Origin: UBA8524 sp964215915
Lineage (GTDB): Bacteria > Bacteroidota > Bacteroidia > UBA8524
NCBI GenBank assembly: GCA_964215915.1
Contig: CAXPEB010000074.1
Coordinates: 1 to 28,962, forward strand
Direction: 5' to 3'
Length of the DNA stretch: 28,962 bases
Shown: piece by piece, positions 1 to 7,586 of the stretch
Layout: the number at the start of each line of letters is the position of its first letter
How positions within the stretch are numbered: the first letter of the stretch is position 1
The notes under the pieces: model-generated
Seen by the model: only the letters and a program-made list of their open reading frames with translations
What the model was told of the DNA's origin: nothing
Databases searched by the model: none
Position numbers and translations under genes: made by a program

Positions 1-4
1 ACAA

Positions 5-37
5 TTGCTAATAATATTAGAAAACTAATTATATTAG
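5..37 (+). promoter_or_regulatory. Putative promoter of the S24 repressor gene (TTG / TATATTAG)
   Basis: TTG at 5-7 and TATATTAG at 30-37 are separated by 22 bases. This fits the Bacteroidota layout of a TTG -33 box and a TAnnTTTG -7 box, with one mismatch in the -7 box. A transcript would begin around 44, shortly before the ATG at 59. Both operators at 8-37 fall inside this promoter: one in the spacer, the other over the -7 box. Assignment is by pattern only. Confidence 0.45.
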
Positions 38-38
38 C
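7..38. promoter_or_regulatory. Two tandem palindromic operators upstream of the repressor gene
   Basis: Two 13-bp inverted repeats of the form CTAATnnnATTAG lie at 8-20 (CTAATAATATTAG) and 25-37 (CTAATTATATTAG), 17 bp centre to centre. The block 7-38 is also roughly palindromic as a whole, with 14-base arms around AAAA and two mismatches. Paired dyads directly before an XRE/S24 regulator are the usual arrangement for autorepression by a dimeric repressor. I see no further CTAATnnnATTAG copy before dinB (851-1045) or dnaE (2267-2332), so control of the cassette would act here. Confidence 0.7.
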
Positions 39-58
39 TGTAGGAAAAATTCAAAAGC

Positions 59-850
59 ATGTCGCATTATCTCGCTCAGAATATCAGGTTTTTACGGAAG
101 AAGATGGGGTTGACCCAGGGTGCTCTGGCTTCCAGATTGGGAATCAATCGTGCTGCCCTGGGGTCGTATGAGGAAGGTCGGGCCGAACCCCGGTTATCGG
201 TTTTGCAGTTCATGGCGCAATGCTTTTCCTGCAGCATCGACGATCTGCTTCATCTTGACCTTGAGCAAGGGAAGCCGGCCCCTGTCGACAAAAAAGGGAA
301 GAGCCTGAGGGTGCTTTCCGTAGCGGTGGATGAGCAGGAACAGGAACGGATTGTGGTGGTTCCGGTAAAAGCGGCGGCGGGTTATCTGAACGGATTCGGG
401 GATGTGGATTATATCGGGAGTCTGCCTTCTTTCCGGTTGCCGCTTCAGGAACTGGGCAGGGAGCGTTCTTACCGGCTTTTCCAGATTAAGGGAGATAGTA
501 TGAATCCGGTTCCCGACGGGGCCTATATCATTACGGAATACGTTCAGGACTGGACGCAGATCAAAGACGATCAATGTTATGTATTGATTACCCGGGACGA
601 GGGTATTGTTTATAAAAGGGTGCTTAACCGGCCGGGAGAAGACGCCCTCATTCTGAAATCGGATAACCCCGCATACACCCCTTATCCGGTGGCATTCGGT
701 ACGATTGCCGAAGTATGGAAGGCCGTTGGTTACATCAGTCTGCAGCTTCCTGAATCAGGTAGTGACCCGCTGAATGCCGGTCTTATTCTGAACGCCCTTT
801 CCCGGTTGGAGGACGACATGAAGGAGTTGAAAGAACGGGTGAAGAACTAG
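59..850 (+). CDS. XRE-family HTH / S24 peptidase-type transcriptional repressor (LexA/CI-like)
   Basis: A 263-residue regulator. Residues about 7-62 form a Cro/CI-type helix-turn-helix (LTQGALASRLGINRAALGSYEEG). Residues about 100-230 form an S24/LexA-type self-cleavage domain. The expected parts are visible: an Ala-Gly scissile pair in KAAAGYL (Ala107-Gly108), the nucleophilic Ser147 in KGDSM, and the general-base Lys186 in VYKRVL. In the family, activated RecA stimulates cleavage at Ala-Gly and inactivates the repressor. The gene precedes two error-prone-type polymerases and has tandem palindromes at its own promoter, so I infer an autoregulated damage-response repressor. The ATG at 59 is the first start and gives an N-terminus normal for XRE proteins. 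The C-terminal tail (about 235-263) looks helical and charged. It is not LexA itself, whose N-terminal domain is a winged helix. A prophage origin is possible, but no phage genes are nearby. Confidence 0.88.
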   Translation: MSHYLAQNIRFLRKKMGLTQGALASRLGINRAALGSYEEGRAEPRLSVLQFMAQCFSCSIDDLLHLDLEQGKPAPVDKKGKSLRVLSVAVDEQEQERIVVVPVKAAAGYLNGFGDVDYIGSLPSFRLPLQELGRERSYRLFQIKGDSMNPVPDGAYIITEYVQDWTQIKDDQCYVLITRDEGIVYKRVLNRPGEDALILKSDNPAYTPYPVAFGTIAEVWKAVGYISLQLPESGSDPLNAGLILNALSRLEDDMKELKERVKN

Positions 851-1004
851 GGTCTGGAATGGTGTGACTGGGTTTGCCTGGCTCCGGCCGGAAGAACCCC
901 GTAACCGCATAGAAAAAAACCGGCGACCGGAATTGTCCTTGCCTTCGGTTAAAAAGCCGGGGCGCAGGCAACAGGAAAACAAAAAAATAAAGAATGACAG
1001 TTGT

Positions 1005-1022
1005 CCCGGGTTGTAACCCGGG
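1005..1022. promoter_or_regulatory. 18-bp inverted repeat just upstream of the dinB start
   Basis: CCCGGGTTGTAACCCGGG is an inverted repeat with 8-bp arms around GT, ending 23 bases before the dinB ATG. In RNA it would form a GC-rich hairpin next to the ribosome entry region; in DNA it could be an operator. It differs entirely from the CTAATnnnATTAG boxes. It is the most distinct feature of the 195-base gap between the repressor gene and dinB. I see no clear TAnnTTTG promoter and no T-tract terminator there, so read-through from the upstream promoter is plausible. Confidence 0.45.
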
Positions 1023-1045
1023 AACCGGAATAACAGAACAGCAGT

Positions 1046-2266
1046 ATGGCAGAAATGTCCCGTTCAATTATGCATATGGATCTCGACACCTTTTTTGTGT
1101 CGGTTGAGCGCCTGATGGACTCCCGCCTGATGGGAAAACCCATTCTGCTCGGAGGGGTCAGCGACAGGGGAGTGGTTGCAGCCTGCAGTTACGAAACCCG
1201 AACCTTTGGCGTGCATTCCGGCATGAGCATGAAAATGGCCCGCCAGCTTTGTCCGGAAGCCATTGTTATTCGCGGGAATTCCAGCAATTACATGAAGTAT
1301 TCGGAGATGGTTACGGACATTATCCGGGAGACTTTTCCCTTGTTTGAAAAGAGTTCCATCGACGAGTTTTATGTAGACCTCAGCGGTATGGATCGCTTCT
1401 TCGGTTGCCTGAAACTGGCCTCCGAAACCCGGGCTCGTATAATCCGGGAAACCGGCCTGCCTATTTCTTTCGGGCTTTCCGAAAACAAAACCGTTTCCAA
1501 AATCGCCACCGGGGAAGCCAAACCCAACAACGAACTCAGGGTTGATTATGGCCTGGAGAAGGCTTTCCTGGCCCCCTTGTCGGTCAAAAAGATCCCGATG
1601 GTGGGAGACAAAACCTACCAAACACTTTGTAACCTGGGGGTAAGACAGATCCATACCCTGCAACAAATGGCTCCCGATATGCTGGAAAAAGTACTCGGAA
1701 AGAACGGGAGGGTCATCTGGAAAAAAGCGAATGGCATTGATAAAAGTCCGGTGATTCCCTTTTCCGAGAGGAAGTCGATTTCCACCGAACGCACTTTCGA
1801 TAAAGATACCATTGACGTAAGCAAACTAAAAGGCATTCTCACGGCCATGGCTGAGAACCTGTCCTTTCAACTGCGAAGAGGAAACCGTGTTTGTGCCACA
1901 GTTACGGTAAAACTGCGCTACTCCGATTTCAATACCTATACGCTGCAGGCGCAAATCCCGTATACCTCTGCAGATCATATACTCATTCCAAAAGCCCTGG
2001 AGCTTTTTGAACGATTATACAACAAGCGGCTGCTTGTACGGCTGATCGGCATACGCTACAGCAGTCTGGTGAGTGGCTCCTACCAGATGAATCTTTTTGA
2101 AGACAGCGAAGAGATTGTCAGTCTTTACCAGGCTATGGATAAGATCCGCGACCGCTTTGGCGACCGCTCCCTGATGCGGGCCTCCGGGATACAAGCCAAG
2201 ACCATCGGGCGTGTGAACCCATTTAACGGACAAGCTCCTGCTTTACTGGCGAACAGAAGACAATAA
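1046..2266 (+). CDS. dinB: Y-family DNA polymerase, DinB/Pol IV-like
   Basis: A 406-residue translesion polymerase. The palm carboxylates are present: Asp12 in IMHMDLDTFF, and Asp106-Glu107 in SSIDEFYVD. Phe17 sits where the Pol IV steric gate is expected. Helix-hairpin-helix-like and little-finger regions follow (about 180-350). QMNLF at 347-351 matches the beta-clamp-binding consensus QxxLF, so the enzyme probably works at the sliding clamp. Length is slightly above the usual 350-or-so residues of Pol IV because of a C-terminal tail. The gene lies between an S24 repressor and a dnaE2-like gene, the position ImuB takes in the imuA-imuB-dnaE2 cassettes of Proteobacteria and Actinobacteria. 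ImuB has lost its catalytic acids, whereas this protein keeps them, so it should be an active polymerase. Starts at Met4 or Met9 are also possible; ATG 1046 is the first. Confidence 0.92.
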   Translation: MAEMSRSIMHMDLDTFFVSVERLMDSRLMGKPILLGGVSDRGVVAACSYETRTFGVHSGMSMKMARQLCPEAIVIRGNSSNYMKYSEMVTDIIRETFPLFEKSSIDEFYVDLSGMDRFFGCLKLASETRARIIRETGLPISFGLSENKTVSKIATGEAKPNNELRVDYGLEKAFLAPLSVKKIPMVGDKTYQTLCNLGVRQIHTLQQMAPDMLEKVLGKNGRVIWKKANGIDKSPVIPFSERKSISTERTFDKDTIDVSKLKGILTAMAENLSFQLRRGNRVCATVTVKLRYSDFNTYTLQAQIPYTSADHILIPKALELFERLYNKRLLVRLIGIRYSSLVSGSYQMNLFEDSEEIVSLYQAMDKIRDRFGDRSLMRASGIQAKTIGRVNPFNGQAPALLANRRQ

Positions 2267-2291
2267 ATGAATGAAGAATAAAAAGTAAAAA

Positions 2292-2310
2292 GGTGCCGGC
2301 ATCCGGTACC
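2292..2310 (+). promoter_or_regulatory. Intercistronic hairpin between dinB and dnaE
   Basis: GGTGCCGGCATCCGGTACC can fold as an 8-bp stem with one G-U pair and a CAT loop. It lies in the 66-base gap between the dinB stop and the dnaE ATG. No T-run follows, so it is not a convincing terminator. It could act as an mRNA-stability or processing element, or simply reflect sequence chance. Confidence 0.3.
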
Positions 2311-2332
2311 TGCCTGATAACAAAACCTCAAA

Positions 2333-5308
2333 ATGCTCAACACCCACAGTGCATACAGCCTGCGTTATGGTACGGTAACGATACGGGAATTGCTACGTAT
2401 CCTGAAAGAGAAGGGGTATTCCGTTGCCGCACTAACCGATATTAACAACACCTCTGCCTGTATCGATTTTGTGCGTATCGCTCCGGAATATGGCATCCGG
2501 CCGGTATTGGGCATCGATTTTCGTAACGGAGCCCACCAGCATTTTGTCGGGTTGGCCTGCAACAATGAAGGCTATAAGAATCTCAACGATTACCTGGCCT
2601 TCCACCTTCACCAGCAGCTCCCTGTTCCGCAACGGGCGGTTCCCATGCCACATACCTGCATCGTATACCCGTTTCGTCTTTTTCCCGAACACATTCCCCT
2701 GGAAGAAAATGAATATATCGGGGTAAGTATTGCCGATATCACCCGGTTGCGCAGGTCGCCCTGGCTTCGGCACCCCGGGAAACTGGTTATCCTGCAAAGC
2801 TTCACTTTCAGGCACCGGCGTGATTTTAACGTACACCGGTTGCTAAGAGCAATCGATAACAATACCCTGCTCAGCAAACTTCCTAAAAGCGAGGAGGGAA
2901 ACGAAAGCGATTGTTTTCTCAACCGTGATGAACTGTATGCCGCCTTCCGCGAGTTTCCCGGGATAATACGGAATACGGAAGAGTTGCTTGAGCGCTGTTG
3001 CATCGATTTTGGTTTCGGGGAGGAACAAAAGAACAGGAACCAGAAAACATTCAGCGGAACGGTGGAAGGCGACCGGGAAATGGTGCGGAACCTTTGTCGG
3101 GATGCCTTGGCTTATCGTTACCCCAACCCGGGAAAGCATATCCTGGAACGGGTGGATAAAGAGCTTGAGGTTATTGAGCAAAAGGGCTTTCTTTCTTATT
3201 TCCTCATCAATTGGGATCTGGTACATTATGCCCGCAGTAAAGGGTACTTTTATGTCGGGCGTGGAAGTGGCGCCAACAGCATTGTCGCTTACCTGTTGCG
3301 CATTACGGATGTGGACCCCATCGAGCTGGACCTCTACTTCGAGCGGTTTATCAATCTTTACCGGCAGAATCCTCCTGATTTTGATATTGATTTTTCCTGG
3401 ACCGACCGGGAAGACATCACCCGTTATATATTCGATCGTTACCCGAATGTAGCGCTGGTAGGCACTTACAATACCTTTCAGGAACGGGCTGTGGTGCGGG
3501 AACTGGGCAAGGTATTCGGGCTGCCCGGGCATGAGATCGAAACCCTTTCCGGCGACAGAGCCATTAAAACCGATCGTCTTGGGCAGTTGGTGCTCCATTA
3601 CGGCAAATGGATGCAGGGATTACCCAGCCAACTGAGCATTCATGCCAGTGGAGTCCTGATCAGTGAAGCGCCTATCCATCAATACGGCTGCACTTTTCTT
3701 CCCCCGAAAGGATACCCCACCACACAATTCGATATGGTGGTGGCTGAAGATATCGGCCTGTACAAATTCGATATTCTCAGCCAGCGGGGTTTAGGCAAGA
3801 TCAAGGACACCCTGCAATTGGTGAAACTCAACCGCCCCCAGGATGCGCCGGTTGATATCCATGATGTAGCACGCTTCAAACGCGATGAAAAAGTAAAGGC
3901 GCTGCTGCGGGAAGGGAAGGCCATGGGCTGTTTTTACGTGGAATCTCCCGCTATGCGCATGTTGTTGAAGAAGCTGCAGGTAGATGATTACCTGGGACTG
4001 GTTGCCGCAAGTTCCATTATCCGTCCGGGTGTGAGTAAATCCGGGATGATGAAGGAATACGTGCTCAGGCACAGAGACCCTTCAAAGCGACTGGACGCCC
4101 ACCCGGTGATGCGTTCCATCATGCCCGAAACCTACGGAGTAATGGTGTACCAGGAAGACGTTATCAAAGTGGCGCATTATTTTGCCGGACTTAGCCTGGC
4201 GGAGGCTGATGTACTGCGCAGGGGAATGAGTGGCAAGTACCGGTCGAGGGAAGAGTTCCGAAAGGTGGAGCAGAAATTCTTCCGGAATTGCCGCGACAAA
4301 GGATATCCGGATCAGCTGAGTGCCGAGGTCTGGAGGCAGATCTCCAGTTTTGCGGGCTATGCTTTTGCAAAAGGGCATTCGGCATCTTATGCCGTAGAAA
4401 GTTACCAGAGCCTTTTCCTGAAAGCCCATTACCCCCTGGAATACATGGTGGGTGTGATCAATAATTTCGGTGGATTCTACAGTACCGAAATCTATATACA
4501 CGAAGCCCGTATGGAAGGAGCGCAGATCCATGCTCCCTGCATCAATACCAGCGATTACCCCACCCTGATACAGGGGAAGGATATTTTTCTGGGATTGATG
4601 CACCTAAGCGGACTGGAGAACGGAGTGGCCGTCAATATTCTTGAAAACCGCGATTCCATCGGGCCTTTTGAGTCGCTGGATGATTTTATGGAAAGGCTTC
4701 CGGAATTGGGTATCGAACAATTGTCCATCCTGATCCGCATCAATGCCTTCCGCTTTACCGGCCAGCCTAAAAGAGCCCTGCTTTGGGAAGCACATCTCCG
4801 CAGGAACAAGGAAAAGCCCAAACCGGGAACCGTCCCTCTTTTCCGGGCGCCACGCAAGCAGTATCTCATCCCGCCATTGCACGCCGACCCACTGGAAGAG
4901 GCTTTCGATCAGATCGAGTTACTTGGGTTTCCGCTTTGTTCTCCCTTTGAACTGCTCGCAGAAATCCCAGTAAGCAACCTGATGGCCAAAGACCTGCCCG
5001 CATATCATGGAAAAACCATTGTAGTCTATGGCTACCTGGTCACGATCAAAAACACGTCTACCTCTGGCGGAGATCGGATGCACTTCGGGACCTTCCTCGA
5101 CCAGGAAGGCCATTTTTTCGATTCCGTCCATTTCCCACCTGTGGCCAAACGCTACCCCTTTCGGGGGAAGGGTGTATATGCCATCAGCGGAAAAGTTACC
5201 GAAGAGTTTGGTTTCTACTGCCTGGAAGCCCTTGAACTCAGAAAGATCGACACCATACAGGATCCCCGTTACCACGATAAACCGCATAAACCTCAGCTTG
5301 TATCATGA
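2333..5308 (+). CDS. dnaE2: DNA polymerase III alpha subunit, error-prone DnaE2-like
   Basis: A 991-residue C-family polymerase, shorter than the replicative DnaE (about 1160) and close to DnaE2 size. The catalytic triad is intact: Asp351 and Asp353 in PPDFDIDF (347-354) and Asp480 in YKFDIL. The N-terminal PHP domain starts almost at once (LNTHSAYSLRYGT) and has lost most metal ligands: the first His of HxH is Asn/Thr and the TDHGN motif reads TDINN. It should therefore lack PHP exonuclease activity. Fingers and helix-hairpin-helix regions follow, and an OB-fold is visible near 880-970 (KTIVVYGYLVTIKNT through GVYAISGKV). ATG 2333 is the first start after an in-frame TAA at 2318-2320. The gene follows dinB by 66 bases and its stop overlaps the radical SAM start as ATGA. 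In the DnaE2 family the role is damage-induced translesion synthesis with induced mutagenesis. No imuA is visible. Confidence 0.87.
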   Translation: MLNTHSAYSLRYGTVTIRELLRILKEKGYSVAALTDINNTSACIDFVRIAPEYGIRPVLGIDFRNGAHQHFVGLACNNEGYKNLNDYLAFHLHQQLPVPQRAVPMPHTCIVYPFRLFPEHIPLEENEYIGVSIADITRLRRSPWLRHPGKLVILQSFTFRHRRDFNVHRLLRAIDNNTLLSKLPKSEEGNESDCFLNRDELYAAFREFPGIIRNTEELLERCCIDFGFGEEQKNRNQKTFSGTVEGDREMVRNLCRDALAYRYPNPGKHILERVDKELEVIEQKGFLSYFLINWDLVHYARSKGYFYVGRGSGANSIVAYLLRITDVDPIELDLYFERFINLYRQNPPDFDIDFSWTDREDITRYIFDRYPNVALVGTYNTFQERAVVRELGKVFGLPGHEIETLSGDRAIKTDRLGQLVLHYGKWMQGLPSQLSIHASGVLISEAPIHQYGCTFLPPKGYPTTQFDMVVAEDIGLYKFDILSQRGLGKIKDTLQLVKLNRPQDAPVDIHDVARFKRDEKVKALLREGKAMGCFYVESPAMRMLLKKLQVDDYLGLVAASSIIRPGVSKSGMMKEYVLRHRDPSKRLDAHPVMRSIMPETYGVMVYQEDVIKVAHYFAGLSLAEADVLRRGMSGKYRSREEFRKVEQKFFRNCRDKGYPDQLSAEVWRQISSFAGYAFAKGHSASYAVESYQSLFLKAHYPLEYMVGVINNFGGFYSTEIYIHEARMEGAQIHAPCINTSDYPTLIQGKDIFLGLMHLSGLENGVAVNILENRDSIGPFESLDDFMERLPELGIEQLSILIRINAFRFTGQPKRALLWEAHLRRNKEKPKPGTVPLFRAPRKQYLIPPLHADPLEEAFDQIELLGFPLCSPFELLAEIPVSNLMAKDLPAYHGKTIVVYGYLVTIKNTSTSGGDRMHFGTFLDQEGHFFDSVHFPPVAKRYPFRGKGVYAISGKVTEEFGFYCLEALELRKIDTIQDPRYHDKPHKPQLVS

Positions 5309-6378
5309 AAAAACCGGAAACACCCGAACAAAAGGGACGAGGCGCCCAATACAACACGCATAACCCGTATGAAAAATATGCCCTTACCCGGGAACACCCG
5401 GAAGGTATCGATGAGGAAGAACTTCCGGAAAGAGCTGTCCCGACAGAGTACACCGAGGTGTTTCCCAAAAGCATCTTAAACCGGGTAGAAAGTCCGGATA
5501 TCGGTTTGTCCTGGAGCATGAACCCTTACCAGGGGTGCGAACACGGCTGTATTTACTGCTATGCCCGGAACACCCACAATTACTGGGGGTACAGCGCCGG
5601 AAGCGACTTCGAACAAAAGGTGCTGGTTAAGAAGAATGCCCCACAGTTACTTGCTGAAACTCTCAGCAAGGGAACCTGGGACCCTGAGCCCATTATGCTT
5701 TCGGGGAATACCGACTGCTATCAGCCGGCAGAACGAAAATTCGGGATAACCCGGAAACTCCTGAACGTATTGCTGGAGTTCCGGCACCCGGTGGGTATCA
5801 TCACCAAAAACGCCTTGTTGCTCAGGGATCTGGATATCCTGAAAGAACTAAACCGGCTGAACCTCGTTCATGTCAGCATCAGTTTTACCTCTTTGCAGGA
5901 AGAAACCCGAAGGGTGATGGAGCCCCGTACTTCCTCCGTTAAAAGCAAGCTAAAAGTAATAGAAACCCTCAGTTCCGAAGGGATTCCGGTAAACGTGATG
6001 ATGGCACCGGTCATTCCATCCATAAACAGCCATGAAGTCTTTGAGCTCAGTAAAGCCGTGTCGGAAGCAGGGGCAAGCTCCATCAGTCACCTGATCGTTC
6101 GCCTGAACGGGGCTATCGGTCCCTTGTTCGAAGACTGGGTCAGGCAAGTATTTCCGGAAAGGGCGGAAAAAGTATTAAACCAGATCCGGTCGCTGCACGG
6201 AGGTGAATTGAATGATTCCCGTTTCGGGTTACGGATGCGGGGAGAAGGAACCTTTGCTCAGAGCCTTCAGGATCAGTTTGCTCTTGCCCGGAAAAAATAC
6301 TTCGCCGGAAAGGAAAGAAAACCGTACGACCTTACTCATTTCGTGCGGCGCAATAAAAAACAACTCTTGTTATTCTGA
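5305..6378 (+). CDS. Radical SAM protein, PA0069/Rv2578c type (SplB-related)
   Basis: A 357-residue radical SAM enzyme. The [4Fe-4S] cluster motif is Cys78-x3-Cys82-x2-Cys85 in QGCEHGCIYCYAR, followed by NTHNYWG, the signature of the PA0069/Rv2578c family, distantly related to spore photoproduct lyase. Later family landmarks are the SGNTDCYQPAE region, ITKNALLLRDLDIL and HVSISFTSL. The reaction is not known for this family. The ATG overlaps the dnaE stop as ATGA, so the two are probably translationally coupled and expressed together. That placement suggests a role in processing or tolerating DNA (or RNA) damage, which is inference. The 3' end overlaps the stop of the converging HEAT-like gene by 9 bases. 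Confidence 0.87.
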   Translation: MKKPETPEQKGRGAQYNTHNPYEKYALTREHPEGIDEEELPERAVPTEYTEVFPKSILNRVESPDIGLSWSMNPYQGCEHGCIYCYARNTHNYWGYSAGSDFEQKVLVKKNAPQLLAETLSKGTWDPEPIMLSGNTDCYQPAERKFGITRKLLNVLLEFRHPVGIITKNALLLRDLDILKELNRLNLVHVSISFTSLQEETRRVMEPRTSSVKSKLKVIETLSSEGIPVNVMMAPVIPSINSHEVFELSKAVSEAGASSISHLIVRLNGAIGPLFEDWVRQVFPERAEKVLNQIRSLHGGELNDSRFGLRMRGEGTFAQSLQDQFALARKKYFAGKERKPYDLTHFVRRNKKQLLLF

Positions 6379-6888
6379 TGCTCCCTGTCGCTTTAGCACT
6401 TTCTGAATGCGGTTCAACAGCCCCTTTTGGGTATAGGGACGTTCCTGTTGTGCCAGTGCGATCAGTTCCCCCTTCAGCTCCGGCACCTGGAGACATATCC
6501 GTTCCATAACGCTGAAAGCAAATGCCCGTACCGCAATGGCTTCGCTTCGGCTTTCCGCAAAACGGAAAGCAAGATCCCAGGCAATCCCCTGTAGCTCCTC
6601 CGGCAAATCGGTGTGCTGGAGCACCCGCATGACATTCCTCTTGACGGCATCACCGGCATCGGGTTGCTCCGCTCTTTCCAGGATACGGGGCCAAAAGGGA
6701 AGGAGCCTCTCCGGTGGAAGATTTCCCAGCACCCAGGCGGCCCGTTGAGTGACCCTGTAGTGCCCATGACAAAAGAGGTGTATGAGTGTTTCGAGTTGGG
6801 CTGGATCCGATTCAACCAGTTGCCGCACCTGCTCCATATTTCTTTTTGAGTTTTCCCTGAGAAGCAACTGATCAATCGGTATTTTCAT
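6370..6888 (-). CDS. Small HEAT/ARM-like helical repeat protein
   Basis: A 172-residue protein made almost entirely of predicted amphipathic helices. HEAT-like patterns include RVTQRAAWVLGNLPPERL and AVKRNVMRVLQHTDLP. It resembles a small Bacteroidota family of armadillo-like proteins sometimes mislabelled in databases as adenylosuccinate lyase; I recall this and cannot check it. No catalytic motif, signal peptide or membrane segment is visible, so a cytoplasmic protein-binding role is likely. The start is the ATG at 6888. Its TAA overlaps the end of the radical SAM gene by 9 bases in convergent orientation, leaving no room for a separate terminator. Confidence 0.7.
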   Translation of the reverse strand: MKIPIDQLLLRENSKRNMEQVRQLVESDPAQLETLIHLFCHGHYRVTQRAAWVLGNLPPERLLPFWPRILERAEQPDAGDAVKRNVMRVLQHTDLPEELQGIAWDLAFRFAESRSEAIAVRAFAFSVMERICLQVPELKGELIALAQQERPYTQKGLLNRIQKVLKRQGASE

Positions 6889-6910
6889 GCCTGCAAGTTG
6901 AAAAAAAGAC

Positions 6911-6922
6911 CGGAAATTTCCG
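6911..6922. repeat. 12-bp perfect palindrome in the divergent intergenic region
   Basis: CGGAAATTTCCG lies in the 106-base gap between the HEAT-like gene (leftward, start 6888) and the NfeD-like gene (rightward, start 6995). It is 23 bases from the HEAT-like start, so it could be an operator for that gene or a small hairpin in its leader. No convincing TAnnTTTG box was found for either gene. Confidence 0.3.
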
Positions 6923-6994
6923 TCAAAGCCCTATTCTCCTACAGCAGTAAATCAAAAGCATGCGTATTATTGTATACGATCAATTTTATTACCT

Positions 6995-7582
6995 ATGAAT
7001 GAATGGTGGGAAGCGCTCAGCGGATATGAGCGCATCATGTGGGGACTTGCAATTCCGTCATCCCTGGTTTTTATCATACAAAGCATACTAACATTTCTGG
7101 GAATGGATGCCGACTCCGGACTGGAAACCGATTTCGACGGGGATCTTGGGGATGCAGGAGACGGGGATAACGGACAACCCTTCCAGCTATTTACCTTTCG
7201 TAACCTGGTGAATTTTTTACTTGGGTTTTCCTGGACCGGTATCTCGTTGTATGAAGAAATACCCAACAAATTTCTGTTGAGCCTAGCTGCCCTTGCTGTG
7301 GGAGCTTTGCTGGTTTTCCTGGTTATGATGATCTTTTTGCAACTGGGTAAGATGGTGGAATCCGGCACACTCGATTACAAAAATGCCCTTCAGGAGATTG
7401 CGGAAGTATACCTGACCATTCCGGCCAAAAACCAGGGAAGGGGAAAGATACATATCCGGATACAAGGGGCTTTGCGTGAGCTTGATGCCATTACCCGGGA
7501 AGAAAACGCTATTCCGTCCGGTTCAACCGTAAGGGTGACCGAGGTAGTCAACAATAAATTACTCGTAGTAGAAAGTATTTGA
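6995..7582 (+). CDS. NfeD/YuaF-like membrane protein, flotillin partner
   Basis: A 195-residue protein with predicted membrane segments at about 14-36, 67-84 and 92-117, and a soluble C-terminal beta-rich domain (about 130-195) of the OB-fold NfeD type (IPSGSTVRVTEVVNNKLLVVE). Between the first two membrane segments, residues 38-59 are extremely rich in Asp and Gly (TDFDGDLGDAGDGDNG), a possible divalent-cation-binding loop. Proteins of this class are encoded next to flotillins and act with them in membrane microdomains (YuaF-FloT in Bacillus, YqiJ-YqiK in E. coli). Here the flotillin ATG comes 4 bases after this stop, so the pair is almost certainly one operon. Family assignment rests on topology, the C-terminal pattern and context. 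Confidence 0.8.
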   Translation: MNEWWEALSGYERIMWGLAIPSSLVFIIQSILTFLGMDADSGLETDFDGDLGDAGDGDNGQPFQLFTFRNLVNFLLGFSWTGISLYEEIPNKFLLSLAALAVGALLVFLVMMIFLQLGKMVESGTLDYKNALQEIAEVYLTIPAKNQGRGKIHIRIQGALRELDAITREENAIPSGSTVRVTEVVNNKLLVVESI

Positions 7583-7586
7583 ATTC

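Noticed and set aside
59..850. Prophage CI-type repressor
   Set aside because: HTH/S24 architecture is shared with phage repressors, but no integrase, structural or lysis genes are nearby and the next genes are DNA polymerases.
2843..3598. Long minus-strand frame inside dnaE
   Set aside because: A shadow of the dnaE coding sequence with no recognisable protein features. Other long antisense frames, such as 15327-16127, 11797-12444, 8103-8699 and 25652-26326, were rejected for the same reason.
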